Assembly (NCBI GenBank): GCA_958299035.1
Contig: CATQJL010000001.1
Location: 24,580,653 to 24,644,652, forward strand
DNA: 64,000 nt
Source of the DNA: Cylicocyclus nassatus
Lineage: Eukaryota; Nematoda; Chromadorea; Rhabditida; Strongylidae
Direction of reading: 5' to 3'
Of this stretch, positions 25,001-34,524 are shown in pieces (position 1 is the stretch's first letter; each line of letters begins with the position of its first letter). The position numbers and the translations under genes were made by a program. The notes below the pieces were generated by a model that worked only from the letters and a program-made list of their open reading frames with translations, was not told the origin of the DNA and searched no databases.

Positions 25001-26866
25001 TAGCTATGAGATTGATATAAACAATCAAGCGTAGCTTACGCTGTGCTGTCTGAGATGGCACTGATGTCAAAAAAGTTCGAGAGGTCAAATTTCTTACATT
25101 AGCAAACGGCGAAAACACTTTATCCAATTCTGAATTGGAATGGTTATCAAAGCAGAGCGCTTGTCCTAAAATTTTGGCCACATAGTGCAACCGCACAATC
25201 ACTGATGTAGATTAAATGTTTAGGTTGAAAATGCGCTTATTGTCTTTCGCACTTGCACCAAACCGATTTGGTTTGAATATTATAAGTCATGGGCGCTTGA
25301 GATCAAAACAACCTTTCTACATCTGTATAAAATTCCGATGTAACGTTTATTTTGTCACTTTTACCTAGAACTCAAAGGCACTCCCCATGGACCTTATCCC
25401 TCATCGACCCGTACATTTCTTTTTGAATATCTTGCAAGTAATCTTGAATAGTCTATTAGAAATGTTCAAAGTTCCTGACGTGAAATAAAAATAATATTGC
25501 AGATCTGATTTTTTATAAGTCCCTTCCTGAAAAAATCAATTTACGAACTTCGGGAGAAATAATCCACCACTGCTGTCTTTAGCCGCAAATAAGGTTACGA
25601 AGATCTGGTTCTCACAGCTCTAGGGCTATTGGCTTACTGTTTTTGTGAGAGCACCCCACTTCCTTGTCCTTCTCTTCCCGAGAGCAAGAAGATTTTTGAA
25701 CTTTTGAGGGAGGGGTTGAGTTTCAATGAGCCTAATAAGAAGCCGCAATCGATTCGCGACTTTGCAGCTGTAAATGCCGATTTTAAACTGTAGTTCTAAG
25801 TTTGAACTCCTCGCAATATGGCGTAAGAGTGTAAATATTGTCGATTTTCTTTGCAGAATTTCTGACTCAGCTGCTCTAAAAGCAATAACGATGTAGGAGG
25901 GCCAGACAGCTGCTTTTCGTTTGGACCTCTCATGACTAGATTTGTTATGAATTTAAGAAAGGAGCTTACGAGCATTGACGCTTCTCGATTTGTACACCAC
26001 CACCGCATGTTCGCGAACATTCTTCGGGTGTCCATTGTCCCCATGGTCCAGACTCAGTTTGTCCAGTTTTGTCTAGACTAACGGATGAATCGCCATCAAC
26101 ATAGACCTAGAAGAATTGTTGTAAAGAATAATTAAGACGCGCCTCAAACTGCTGGAATAAAAAAAATAACCCAGAACCTGGGCACATTGCCAACAATGAT
26201 CAGTTTTTGTTTGAAAAAATATATGATTTCGAAATAAAACATGCGGGTTATGAGTGCGAAATTATGGACGGAGGGGGGGGGGAAGGAAGAGCAGAGAAGA
26301 ATAGGAAGAGTTTTTCAGCAACAGTTTTTCCTTAGTCATGGATCATTTCGCCCATTTAATCAAATTTTTTGCGATGTAGTTACACGAGTTATGAAGTGAA
26401 GATAAAAGCAAGACGGATATTTTCTTCCCCCAAGAAAGCTCAAATTCAAGCAAATTTTAAGAGTTGATGGAAAATAAGAATCATTTGCTGAAAGTGCCAT
26501 AAATGATGTTTCATCAGACTAAAGATTATTCGTGAGCAAAATTCACAGCCGAATTCATTATTACTGAAAGTGGCCACGATTTTTTTAAAAATGTGGATGG
26601 GTAACGTTTCAGTGCCAATGCAGACCTACTAATTCAAAAAGCAATTTTTTAACGACCTACTTGATACGCTTGCCGCTTGGCTCTGGCAGGTGCTGGATCT
26701 GTTTCTGGTGGTGATAATGGATGCAAATATGGTGAAGTTGGCTGTAAATATTTTCTTAGTTACACCCATTTGAACAAAAAAAATGTCTTACCTGATTAGA
26801 GAATAGTGATAATGAGAACGCATCTAAGGCGTTAAAAAGCGCCACTGAGATCAGTAGCGCCTTCAT
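5128..26866 (-). CDS. mig-6: Papilin (MIG-6 orthologue), whole split gene
   Basis: Secreted extracellular-matrix glycoprotein. In worms and flies papilin is a basement-membrane component needed for cell migration and ADAMTS protease regulation (family knowledge). I read 48 coding exons on the minus strand; reading phases match at every junction. The sum is 6,384 nt (2,127 residues), or 2,110 residues if the 51-nt intron in the last exon is removed. Domain order: signal peptide, TSP1, ADAMTS-like cysteine-rich/spacer, six more TSP1, eleven lagrin repeats, Kunitz 1-2, low-complexity linker, Kunitz 3, Pro/Gln linker, Kunitz 4-7, acidic linker, Kunitz 8-10, Ig, PLAC-like tail. This order is diagnostic of papilin. 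The start is the ATG at 26866, which opens a hydrophobic leader 10 nt after a TTTTTAG acceptor. The stop TAG is at 5128-5130, followed by AATAAA at 5117-5122. Many introns carry transposons. The identity is very secure; a few weak donors (exons 30, 31) are less so. Confidence 0.95.
5614..6045. mobile_element. TTAA-ended hairpin transposon (T2-b) in mig-6 last-but-one intron
   Basis: Left end TTCAAAGGCAGTGACTTCGA; right end (inverted) TTAAAGGCAGTGCTCGAAAA. The imperfect terminal repeat continues through TTGCAA. An internal hairpin pairs the GGAGATTGCTG region (about 5756) with CAGCAATCTCC (about 5912). It ends 29 bp from the exon 47 splice acceptor, so it may affect splicing of the Ig exon. 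Confidence 0.75.
6966..9052 (-). CDS. mig-6: mig-6 exons 41-46: Kunitz domains 8-10
   Basis: Exons: 8949-9052, 8735-8813, 7475-7638, 7350-7421, 7178-7294, 6966-7131 (residues about 1762-1995). Kunitz 8 spans exons 41-43 ([32 protein letters not shown]1 Tyr). Kunitz 9 spans exons 43-44 ([28 protein letters not shown]1 Glu). Kunitz 10 spans exons 44-46 ([30 protein letters not shown]1 Arg). The intron between exons 40 and 41 is only 48 bp (9053-9100); acceptor GTCCAG is chosen because upstream choices leave an implausibly short intron. A TTAA-ended transposon sits in the intron between exons 42 and 43. The end of exon 46 begins the Ig domain. Confidence 0.93.
8001..8441. mobile_element. TTAA-ended hairpin transposon (T2-c) in mig-6 intron
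   Basis: Near-perfect terminal inverted repeat of about 23 bp beginning TTAAAGGCAGTGTCCCGGCA, with TTAA at both edges. CG-rich interior. Lies between exons 42 and 43 of mig-6. Overlapping open frames on both strands here belong to the element and resemble no known protein. Confidence 0.85.
9101..9993 (-). CDS. mig-6: mig-6 exons 38-40: Kunitz 7 and acidic linker
   Basis: Exons: 9870-9993, 9314-9449, 9101-9259 (residues about 1622-1761). Exon 38 lies in a frame with no long ORF around it. I found it because exon 39 begins mid-Kunitz ([15 protein letters not shown]), so the first two cysteines had to be upstream. Exon 38 supplies a hydrophilic spacer and [11 protein letters not shown], and its phases fit exon 37 (phase 1) and exon 39 (phase 2). 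P1 is Arg, so Kunitz 7 is a candidate trypsin-like protease inhibitor. Exon 40 encodes an acidic, probably disordered linker (about 53 residues, rich in Glu, Asp, Pro and Ser). Confidence 0.9.
9504..9555. repeat. Perfect hairpin in mig-6 intron 38
   Basis: Arms AAAATGCGGAATGAAAGC and its exact inverse, 18 bp each, with a 16-base loop that itself can pair (GATC...GATC around TTCGT). It lies 55 bp upstream of the exon 39 acceptor. Confidence 0.9.
10604..10770. mobile_element. Fold-back MITE (FB-a) in mig-6 intron 37
   Basis: Diverged copy of a 170-bp palindrome with ends like AACCTTTGATTCAACTGGC and arms through GGCGGCTGGARGGCGGGGCT. It lies in the intron between exons 37 and 38, downstream of the candidate intronic polyadenylation signal. 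Confidence 0.8.
11262..11267 (-). terminator. Intronic polyadenylation signal candidate in mig-6
   Basis: AATAAA on the minus strand inside the intron between exons 37 and 38, about 500 nt past the in-frame TGA reached when the exon 37 donor is not used. It would allow a short isoform with Kunitz 1-6 only. C. elegans is known to make short and long papilin isoforms; use of this site here is inference. Confidence 0.45.
11778..13040 (-). CDS. mig-6: mig-6 exons 34-37: Kunitz domains 4-6
   Basis: Exons: 12840-13040, 12148-12239, 11993-12095, 11778-11939 (residues about 1436-1621). Kunitz 4 fits wholly in exon 34 ([28 protein letters not shown]). Kunitz 5 spans exons 35-36 ([28 protein letters not shown]). 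Kunitz 6 fits wholly in exon 37 ([28 protein letters not shown]). P1 residues are Gln, Thr and Ser, so none looks like a classical trypsin inhibitor. Exon 37 reads through its donor into CSRK and a TGA stop at 11770-11772, a possible short-isoform end (see finding). Confidence 0.94.
13094..14585 (-). CDS. mig-6: mig-6 exons 29-33: low-complexity linkers and Kunitz 3
   Basis: Exons: 14472-14585, 14235-14415, 13551-13637, 13355-13501, 13094-13297 (residues about 1192-1435). Exon 29 closes Kunitz 2, then runs into a polyproline stretch ([13 protein letters not shown]) and an acidic end (DVDENEND). Exon 30 encodes five tandem octapeptides of the form D-E-R-x-R-P-P-x. Exons 31-32 hold Kunitz 3 ([19 protein letters not shown], then FIYGGCGGN and CMRRC; P1 is Gln). 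Exon 33 is a Pro/Gln/Asn/Tyr repeat ([10 protein letters not shown]). Exon 30 uses donor GTCAGT and exon 31 donor GTCCTC. Both are weak, but they are the only ones that keep the frame into the next Kunitz half. Confidence 0.88.
14648..15160 (-). CDS. mig-6: mig-6 exons 26-28: Kunitz domains 1 and 2
   Basis: Kunitz 1 starts near the end of exon 26 ([11 protein letters not shown], about 15092) and finishes in exon 27 (14856-14982) with [13 protein letters not shown] and CETIC. Kunitz 2 lies in exon 28 (14648-14802): [34 protein letters not shown] and EEC, with its last cysteine supplied by exon 29 (STYC). All six cysteines can be placed in both. The residue after the second cysteine (P1) is Ser in Kunitz 1 and Asp in Kunitz 2, not the Arg/Lys of trypsin inhibitors. 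Both may therefore be structural rather than inhibitory (inference). Confidence 0.93.
15041..18475 (-). CDS. mig-6: mig-6 exons 18-26: eleven lagrin repeats
   Basis: Exons: 18408-18475, 18203-18355, 16863-16953, 16477-16617, 16257-16422, 15938-16045, 15734-15885, 15329-15485, 15041-15212 (residues about 695-1097; the end of exon 26 begins Kunitz 1). The repeats follow [YF]GCC-x-D-x(3)-T-A-x-G-x(4)-GC; clear examples are [14 protein letters not shown] (exon 24) and [14 protein letters not shown] (exon 25). I count one each in exons 18, 19, 21, 23 and 26 and two each in exons 22, 24 and 25. Exon 19 ends in an acidic stretch ([13 protein letters not shown]), and exons 20-21 carry a Thr/Asp-rich spacer ([13 protein letters not shown]). 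Lagrin repeats are typical of nematode papilins. The exon 26 acceptor is GGTTACAG (exon end 15212); the reading phase excludes the nearby ACACAAG site. Confidence 0.94.
15616..15661. repeat. Dispersed intronic repeat, copy 1
   Basis: TCCACCAATCACAAATGATC followed by CCCGACCACGCCC, in the intron between exons 24 and 25 of mig-6. Shared with a copy at 16167-16211. Confidence 0.6.
16167..16211. repeat. Dispersed intronic repeat, copy 2
   Basis: TCCACCAATCACAGATGACT followed by TCCGACCACGCCC, in the intron between exons 22 and 23 of mig-6, same orientation as copy 1. Confidence 0.6.
17099..17273. mobile_element. Fold-back MITE (FB-b) in mig-6 intron 19
   Basis: Arms pair GGCGGCTGGAAGGCGGGGCT with its inverse and continue through CGTGACCTAATTAAGGC. 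The loop region reads GACGCAGT...GCGTCTCT. About 75-bp arms, so the whole element folds into one hairpin. Confidence 0.88.
17318..18130. mobile_element. Mariner-like element (M2) in mig-6 intron 19
   Basis: TA-flanked element with long terminal inverted repeats (about 75 bp) beginning TTAGGTTGGAAACTAAGTTT and inverted at about 18056-18130. No transposase; the interior has only short open frames. Inserted 45 bp from FB-b. Confidence 0.84.
18538..22272 (-). CDS. mig-6: mig-6 exons 10-17: thrombospondin type-1 repeats 3-7
   Basis: Exons: 22153-22272, 21639-21721, 20739-20871, 20579-20671, 20397-20518, 19691-19823, 19524-19639, 18538-18665 (residues about 386-694). The repeats are marked by WEPCSQSC (exon 10), WSACSEKC (exon 12), the divergent DWKLCSKC (exons 13-14), WSKCSTEC (exon 15) and WSPCSAEC (exons 16-17). 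TSP1 modules bind glycosaminoglycans and are often C-mannosylated on W-x-x-W/C (family knowledge). The exon 16 donor (GCTGA then GTTAGT) splits the CSAEC motif and the next exon restores it exactly, which supports the model. The intron between exons 16 and 17 (18666-19523) carries two fold-back transposons. Confidence 0.94.
18797..18967. mobile_element. Fold-back MITE (FB-c) in mig-6 intron 16
   Basis: Diverged copy of the same fold-back family (GATTCAACTGGCTTGGCAGG at the left, inverse at the right). Shares its intron with FB-d. Confidence 0.82.
19243..19418. mobile_element. Fold-back MITE (FB-d) in mig-6 intron 16
   Basis: Ends TACCCTTTGAATCAACTGG and its inverse AATTAAAGGGTA; diverged arms. 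Second copy in one 860-bp intron. Confidence 0.82.
22331..26106 (-). CDS. mig-6: mig-6 exons 3-9: TSP1-1, ADAMTS-like cysteine-rich/spacer, TSP1-2
   Basis: Exons: 25970-26106, 24676-24831, 24339-24490, 22871-23044, 22673-22815, 22475-22616, 22331-22425 (residues about 53-385). Exons 3-4 hold the first thrombospondin type-1 repeat (WGQW, then CSRTCGGG, ending in NLDPC). Exons 4-6 are the ADAMTS-like cysteine-rich segment, with [15 protein letters not shown], a CVDGVC motif and [11 protein letters not shown]. Exons 6-8 are the beta-rich spacer ([20 protein letters not shown], then the [11 protein letters not shown] stretch). Exons 8-9 begin TSP1-2 ([12 protein letters not shown]). The layout matches the papilin cassette shared with ADAMTS and ADAMTS-like proteins. 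Exon 7 ends and exon 8 begins with the same TGAAGGAC context, so the exact junction residue there is the least certain. The intron between exons 5 and 6 (23045-24338) shows no recognisable feature except a poly-C run near 23672. Confidence 0.93.
26661..26866 (-). CDS. mig-6: mig-6 exons 1-2: signal peptide and propeptide-like linker
   Basis: Exon 1 is 26792-26866 (25 codons, phase 0 end) and begins [18 protein letters not shown], a classic hydrophobic secretion signal. Exon 2 is 26661-26741 (27 codons, phase 0). It is rich in Pro and Ser and ends in RAKRQ, a furin-type dibasic cleavage motif (R-x-K-R) just before the first TSP1 repeat. This suggests that a short N-terminal piece may be removed in the secretory pathway (inference). 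Splice sites are GTAAGACA (exon 1 donor), ATTTACAG (exon 2 acceptor) and GTAGGTC (exon 2 donor). Confidence 0.88.
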
Positions 26867-26880
26867 CGTGTAGACCCTAA
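26867..26880 (-). promoter_or_regulatory. Candidate trans-splice acceptor upstream of mig-6 ATG
   Basis: Reading the minus strand, GATCTTTTTAG precedes GGTCTACACG and then the ATG, leaving a 10-nt 5' leader (26867-26876). A TTTTTAG/R acceptor this close to the start codon is the usual position for spliced-leader addition in nematodes. A 5'-UTR cis-intron would look the same. Confidence 0.5.
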
Positions 26881-29854
26881 AAAGATCGAGAGACTTTACT
26901 CGTGGACAACTGGTACGATAATGGGGGTCATAAGAGGCTGACAGCGACTGCAAAACTTGACCAGATGCCAATGGCGTCGCGTAAACGAACTAGAGCACAT
27001 ATAGTATAAACAAAGGGGCCAATACGGACAACGTACATACGGTATCACGACGACCCCCTCACGGACCATCGCAGCCGAGGGGACCGGGCGCGGAGACGCC
27101 GAGTGCACTCACACGATGAGGGCCGAGGACTACGACGGACCTTTTTGCAGAGAAACAACAGCGATGATACGCGCAATTACGAGTGATTCAGCGATTTTTG
27201 CACATTAAATCGCTGGCAATTGTCATGCAATATTCTCGGCGGACATTGGGCACTGGAGAGTGTAAGAAAATGTGAAAATGCGGAAGTGAATATCAAGGGA
27301 GTGATGAATCATGGGTACCATATCAATTCTTGGAAAGCTTCTTGAAAAATTGTCGCAAAAGTTATGAAAAGCAAACAATGAGGGTAAGGGCTATAAGCAG
27401 CGTAATAATTGGCAAAACTGAGATAAAAAGCCTTTTGCTAATATCTCATGGGTTGAATTTGCTTGTCCCTCAATCTACTATTAAGCTCGAAAACAAGCTA
27501 CAAAAACAAAAGTAGTTTGTGTACAGAAAGTTCTCTATAACTTTCCCACGTTGTTAAATGTAGTACATCGTCTCAAATGATTTCCTTCACGAAGGAGTTG
27601 CATTTGGATATTTCTAATGTATACCAAAACCTGTACCTTTCTTGGCAACTAGGAATTAAATTTTCCAATCTGAAATCGATGGCAATTTCCCTTGAATTAT
27701 TTTCTTTAAGTTGCTCCAAAACAGCGGTTTCATCTGGCTGCAAAATGATTAGCACCGTCAAACAAAAATGTCTTCTATTGGATTCTTAACAACATTTTGG
27801 AGGAAGATCTGAACAAGAACAGAAGTCTATCTGACAATTGACCACAAACGTTTTCTCATCTCAAACATGGAGTCTTCCTAAGTAATTTCATTTCCAAAAA
27901 ACTTACGGACAACATGACAATAGATATTTCTTTGCTCTTGCGATGTGCGACCAAAAGTTTACTAATAAACGATGAATACGAAGTTTTCATAGCCACCAGT
28001 AGAAGTTCTGCTATTCAAATCTTGGTGAGAATGAGGACCACAAAACTCAAAATCATAAATGTTTCACAAGTTCATCAAAAAGACGTAAAAAATTGCATAA
28101 GCCCCACTGACAACACCAAAGAAACTTCATGAGGTACTAAAAATCGCGAAGGTCACTGCGATAAGGCGAGCAAAGTGATTATAATGCGCTATGTTATGTT
28201 TGTACGTTGATAGAATGCTTCTGTCAGTTATGGAGTCACGGAAAACATTTCGAGGTGACACGGGAATTTACAACGGAGACAATTGGCTCAGTGAAAGTGA
28301 TGAGCTACAATGAGCTGTTGCTATTATGACAGCTATAGGTGGCTTGTGCTTCCTGGCTGCGATTATTTTCGATAGCATCGCTTTTTTTTCTGGAGCTTTT
28401 CTTATCAAAAAATAAACAATATAGTTGCTGGAGAGATTGAATCTGCAGGGAGATAACGTACAACCATGCATTTCGAAGTGCAAATTGTAATCGTTTTTGA
28501 CTTCATTGAGGAGTCAAAATAAACACTTGAAGGGAATATTGCAGTATAATAGGTAAAGTAGGTGTGAGGAGGACAGAGTAAGAGACGAGTTGCAGGAAAT
28601 ACGTCTAAAACCGGTAAAGATACTGTTTTAAAGCGAGCCCCATTTTTCATATAAATTACCGCAATTTCACGCGTACAAAGCGCACCTTTTTCGATTTTTC
28701 GACTAAGCCCCTCAGCCACTTTAAATTATTTCGGAAAGCGATCCTTATACCGTACGATTCTCTTAAGCAATCAACAGCAAGGCATAGGGTCCTTTGGTTG
28801 CGAAGTTCTTTGGCGTTTTGGGCTGGTCGATTTTGGAAAAAAAATCCCCCGCGCCTTGTACGCGTGAAATTAGGGTATAAACAGTAGTCATTTTCCTTGA
28901 TCTACAAAAAGGGAAAGCAGAGATTAGATGTTAAAAGAAAAATTTTGAAAAAAAAAGCAAGTGTGAAGTTCAAGCTTCTAATGCAGCTGAGAACAATGGA
29001 AAGTTAGTGCATAGAAACTGCTAATTTATAAAGAATAAATACGTTTCGCAGATGGATTACTACAGTTCCGTACCTTTTCTCCAACAAAATTAACTGCTTA
29101 GGGTTTTATAATATCTTGGCTTTATTTCTACAGGATGAAAAACTGCTTCTTAAATTCCGCAAAAAGCGTGACTGAGTAGAGTTGAGAATGTGAAGGAAAA
29201 TCCATACTTGATCCCGCAATTTGAGTGGAAATGGACATAAAAAGACGTATGCTGAGAGTATTTAGCCTTAGCGGGACAGTTGAGCACATACACCTGGATA
29301 TCAAGATGCGAAGAGTCTTTAACATTCAGAGAATATCCGAAAAACTAGTTGGGCTATGAAAGAGCAGATGAAGAGCAAGAGTAAGTGCTGTGTTAGCTAA
29401 TATCTCTTTCTCTCTCTGTGTGGAAAGGGTGTAAACTTGTGTGGCGACGCTCCACCTACCGCCACCGGAGCAGAGCACACCCGAGCTGACCGACCTGGAA
29501 GCTTTTGGCCGAGATGAGTCAGCGTTTACCCGGAGTGCGGAGAACCAGCAAAAGGGTACGGTGTGATTTATGAGCAGAACACAAGAGGTCAATGCAAACC
29601 AGAACCGGACCTCTGGACGGAGATTGCAGCCGAGAAGCTCTGGCAGACGGAGTGAGCAGGTTGTAAAGCAAAAGCACACTCACACTCATTTCTCGCTCAC
29701 TCACGGCACGACACTGAAATGGGCAAAAAAAGGGAACTATGGGAGTGGTGATTTGTTGATGGATAGACTTGTTGGCAGAGGTATTTTGCGCTAGAAAGGG
29801 AGGGGGAGCTGATTCAAAAACGATAACAAAATGAAACAACAATTCGTCCTTGCA
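26881..29854. other. Upstream region of mig-6
   Basis: Directly upstream of the leader is a CG-rich stretch (about 26980-27130) that could hold the promoter or outron. Beyond it is AT-rich DNA to 29.4 kb and a slightly C+G-richer patch at 29.4-29.7 kb. No coding exon recognised. Confidence 0.5.
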
Positions 29855-30715
29855 TTAGGTCGGTCCGAAAGTTCCCCTTTTTCCGACCTTTCATAAAAAC
29901 ATGTGCAGTAAGAATGGGCAAAAAAGCCAAAAAGTATTCGATGCAGCTTTCCTTTCTTTTTTCAACAGTTATATTATAATTCATTTGCTTTTGTATTCAC
30001 CAAATGATCGCCGAAATTTTGAGCCATGGTTTTTGCCACACGCAAGTTTGGCAATTTTCCAAAATTTTCGCTTTCAACCTCAGGAAGAGCTGTAATAACA
30101 GCTGGATAAAGTAAACAAAGTGCAGATTTTTGGGCATCTACAAATAGCTTTCCAGTATTTTTTGAGGTATTTTTACAAAAGTCTTCACTTTTGTGAAGTC
30201 GTGTGATACGCGAACGCATCAAAAACTGAGAACGTCAGAATTTGTGAGTTCCAAAACTCAACACTATTTAATACTAATTCTACAAGGAAAATGAGCTTTC
30301 CGCGCTACGAAACGTCGAACTTTGGAAATTCGGCTATATATAAGCGCGTCCAAAAATTCACAATTCATAGGATTTCATCTCCGAAAATTTCACAAATCGT
30401 AGAGAAAAACGCCTATCAGAAAGAGGAGAAAAAGCTGAATCGAAAAGTTTCTAAGTCGCTTGTCGATTAATGCTCCGCAAAATTTGGCTTTACTAAACAT
30501 GTGGACTTGTTATCACCAAAAAATAATTCTGGTAATTTTGGAAAGCTAGCTGCGGATGCCAAAAAAATTTGTTATGTTGAACTTTGTTTGCCGTATCTGG
30601 CTCTTATCAAATCTGTTCTAGAAGTTCGAGAACGTTCGCTCAAGCGCTCGTTTATTTTTATCCCACGTGTTTTTATGATAGATTGACAAAACGAAAAGAA
30701 CTTTCGGACAGACAT
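29855..30715. mobile_element. Mariner-like element (M3), degraded
   Basis: Left end TTAGGTCGGTCCGAAAGTTC; the right end near 30690-30715 carries the inverse of TCCGAAAGTTCTTTT. The right terminus is diverged, so its edge is approximate. No intact transposase reading frame. Confidence 0.68.
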
Positions 30716-33700
30716 TATATGTTCTTGTAAAAGGAGCCGCGTATCAAGACTACTGCCCACCGTAACGAACTTAGGAGAAGTCAATCGATATATTGATTGC
30801 TCACCTTCTAGTACAAACAGTTTGCGAAACTCATTACTTGACTTGATGTTTTGAGGTGCTGATTGATCCATACATCATGTAAACTAGAATGTATCCCTTA
30901 GATAGACTAATTTTTGTGATTAAAACTCAATTCCCATTTATAGAGACATGAACGACTCTTTCGTGATATGATGCAGATCTGTACACTTTCAAACCAATTT
31001 TCTTATTGTGTTCCATTTGCGAGTGATACTGTAAATCACTTGCACATCAGCTTTTTACAGATAAGGATGTGTGGTCTCATATTTCTGTGCGATGATCTGT
31101 TGAGCGTTACATAAACATCATCATCGCCGCCACTTCGCCTGTCCATTTGGGAAGAGGACGGAAAAAGTTGGGGGGGGGGGAAGAACATGCTGTCCTTTCT
31201 GACGGTCTGCCCCATTTTTTTGGCACAGTTTTGGAATTTTTGACGGGCTTGCCTCAAAATTCCGAAATTGAGAAAATTTCCTTTTCCCAATTTTTCCTCT
31301 GCATGCTAAGCTTAGTTAGTAGATAGCAACTAAGCTGCTCTTAGAAAGTATACGCTCTGCTCTTCCTAATATTTTTTGTCATGTATCGTGAGGGAAAGAT
31401 ACGATTTTCGAAATGGTGCGAACAAACTTTCGGCTCAGTTTAATATATAGATCAAATTGACCTAATTTTTCTCACTGTAAAAGTAACCACGTGAAAGTGC
31501 AAGTAAAGGTCAATATGCCAGTTAATCACCCCACTTCTTAATACTATTCATATGCCATATTTTAATTATACTTTGTGCCTAGTGCTTATTCTTATGTTAT
31601 TCCAAGTCTAAAATCCTCTGGTCTTTCTTTCTAACATATGCAATCTAGTGCATAAACACTGGGACAAAGGGCATCAGAGCATCAAAGAAGATCCGAAAAG
31701 TTGCTAGGGCGGGCGAAGGTGGGGTTCTCCGAAAAATTGACGAGTTTGCTCTTTGATCAGCCAGGCTGAGGGATTGCATATAGTTTATAAATTCTGCTGC
31801 AGGAACTAGTTTTTGATCGGAGAATGTTGTTCTCCCTAGTTTGGATAGCTTGTGAACTTGGAAAGGAGTTTGCATGGGAATCTAGTGATCCCAAGCTTGA
31901 AAGATGCTATGAAAGAGGCTTAAACTGTTACCAAATCTAATATTTTAAAGTCTAGTTCTGATACGAAGTGTTTTTAGATCATAATATTGACTTACATCAA
32001 TGCTCCCTTCCTTCTCAGTTCTCCTAATCGCTGAAACGTTTTGCTTCGTAAAAAATCAAAAAATTTTTTATTCAATTTAAAAATCACCTATGCTGTTATG
32101 GTAGCCTCTAAGTATGGGCAGCTTGTTAAACTAATAGGCAGCATGTGTAAGTACGAACAAACTAGACAAAATACGCACACTTTCACACAACGGAAAACAA
32201 TCATATCGTTACGGTAATGTCCTAAGGGCTTTTTGGTGTGTATAGTACGGTAGCAATACGATAAGTAAAATCCGTTTATTTTCCGCATTTAAACCATGAA
32301 GAGCGTTTGAGCAAGCCGGACATATTTTACGCTTGTATAGTACGGACACACTTCCTTGCTTGAGATTTGCACTAAAACCTTTTTTGTACGACAGGAGCAT
32401 TGATCCTAAAGAACTGCCATAAAGCAATCATTTCTCATCATATTTTGCTCAACAGCTGCCGTGTACTTCGTAAGTCTTTATGCTATCTTTTGACTTTTTC
32501 TACAACACTGCTTTGTTTTACACCTCGTTGTCTCGTATTCCATATTGCTGGCACCTCCGAAGATGATTTTGTCCGAGTCTCAGGCACCAGATGGCTTTCC
32601 AGATGTGCGCGAGATGAAAATGTGAAAACGACGATCTTTCACCAATCGAGCAGACGATGAGAAAAAAACTTTTGCGGAAGTTGCGCTAATCTCCAGAAAA
32701 AAATGTGGGCGATCTCTGATTTCCCAAGGTAGACGTGCCGGTTGCTATCAAAAACTTTTAAGTTACTTTTTTTAGTGCAAGGCTCGCGAGTAACACTTGT
32801 TCGTTATGACCTCTTCGGTTGAGGTTTATGACCACGTCCAATGCTCGACACATGTTGCTTCTTCACACGCCACCAACACCAGAATAAATGGCGGCACTGG
32901 CTTTGGCCTATCGTAAAAATTCGGAGCGAGCCAGCAAGGGCAGCAGCAGCTGCTCTTTGCAGGTTCTCTCAGCTCTCCAAGAATAGAATGTTTTGCGAGG
33001 AAGTTTTTGGTTTATGTGGAGTGACTCATGCCGCGATCAACGGATTCATTTGTCAGAAAAAAGAAATGGTATAAATTACTTTTCATCATTGAATTTAGGC
33101 TAAAAATGGGGTACAGACTTTGGCGGATAAAAATGTGCGAGTTACTTGTTTATACTTGTAAATAATTGAGATACATTTTGAAATTTTTCAAAAATTCAGA
33201 TTAGCCTTGTAAACATTATTTTCGGAAAACTTCGGTGTTATGAGCTCAAGAATTCGGAAGCATTCCAGAAGAACTCGGTGAGCGTGCCTGATACCGCGCA
33301 CCTTTATTCGGAACAGTTTGTATTGCCTTCCTCCCGCCCCCTCGCTACAAACGGAAATCCTGGGACCAGTGGGTACAAGTAAATCACTTGTTTTTGGAAA
33401 TTCCTAAAAGAATTTCCATAATTGAACTGCACCATATTTGAACTCACACTCACGCGAAGAACAACGAAGTGCGATTTATTTATTTTGTTGACTCTATAAA
33501 TAGAAACCAGAAGCACACTACTTTAAACGGAATTTTAGTTATGAGCTAAGTTGGAAGATCTGACTAATGATAGGTTCATCAAGTTCAGCGGAAATCCTGA
33601 AAGCGTAAATTACTGCGATGCGAACCGCTGGCATTTTTTAAAACTTCCGCAGCGCTTTGTAGAGAGTGCGGCGAAAGTTCCCGTTTTTGATCAGTCTATG

Positions 33701-34043
33701 TCTATATTGCTTGACGGGATGCAAGGCTGCGTCATCGGTTCACGTCTGCGGTCCGTCGCAAAAGTCCCACTCTATGGGAAAGAAAACGTTTTATAGCCAT
33801 TTTTGCATAAAGTGCATTTTTCTAGATGAAGCGGATGTGTTGGTGCATGTTCTCTCAACACGGAGAACGTTTTTTGATAAATTCGAAAATTATTTATAAT
33901 CTCTTCGTATCAGATTCAGCACGACACACGTAGAAAGAAAAATTTTTGAATTACTTTGGCTTTGATATAATTTTCGCAAATCCTTTTGGCACGCTACAGG
34001 CATCAGAGCGCTGTCAGAGAAACACCAGAATACATTTGAGGAA
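30716..34043. other. Intergenic, no gene recognised
   Basis: AT-rich. A poly-G run near 31171 and scattered short frames only. No domain, RNA gene or complete transposon seen. Confidence 0.55.
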
Positions 34044-34524
34044 ATGCAATACCGCTCTCAGAACGTGCAAAATTTCCGTGTGTCGCGGAAACCCCGGAAT
34101 TCCGCGAAGGGCCGCGAAATTTTCGGAATATCGCGACATTTCCGGAATTTCGCGACATTCCGGGAATTTCGCGGAATTTTCGGAATATCGCCATAACTTC
34201 CTTCGGAATGCATAAATTCTGGATCTGAAACAAGAGTTATACTCAGCTCATTAAGGCGAATCTTTTGGTACCTTGCCCTACCGTAATTCTCGGGGCACGA
34301 TTGGTGCACGATCTGAGATGAATTTTGCATTTTGGGAGAGAGGACTTTCCCGGAATGGGAAATTCCCGGAATGTCGCGAAATTCCGGAAATGTCGCGATA
34401 TTCCGAAAATTTCGCGACATTCCCGGAATGTCGCGAAATTCCGAAAATTTCGCGGTCCTTCGCGGAATTCCGGGGTTTCCGCGACATTCACGGAAATTTT
34501 GCACGTTCTGAGAGCGGTATTGTA
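34044..34524. repeat. Inverted CG-rich satellite element
   Basis: Arms 34044 to about 34200 and about 34370-34524 are inverted copies; outer block TACCGCTCTCAGAACGTGCA is found inverted at the other end. Each arm is made of degenerate 17-19-bp units of the type TTCCGGAATTTCGCGACA. The long minus-strand frame across it is an artefact of the repeat. Confidence 0.88.
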
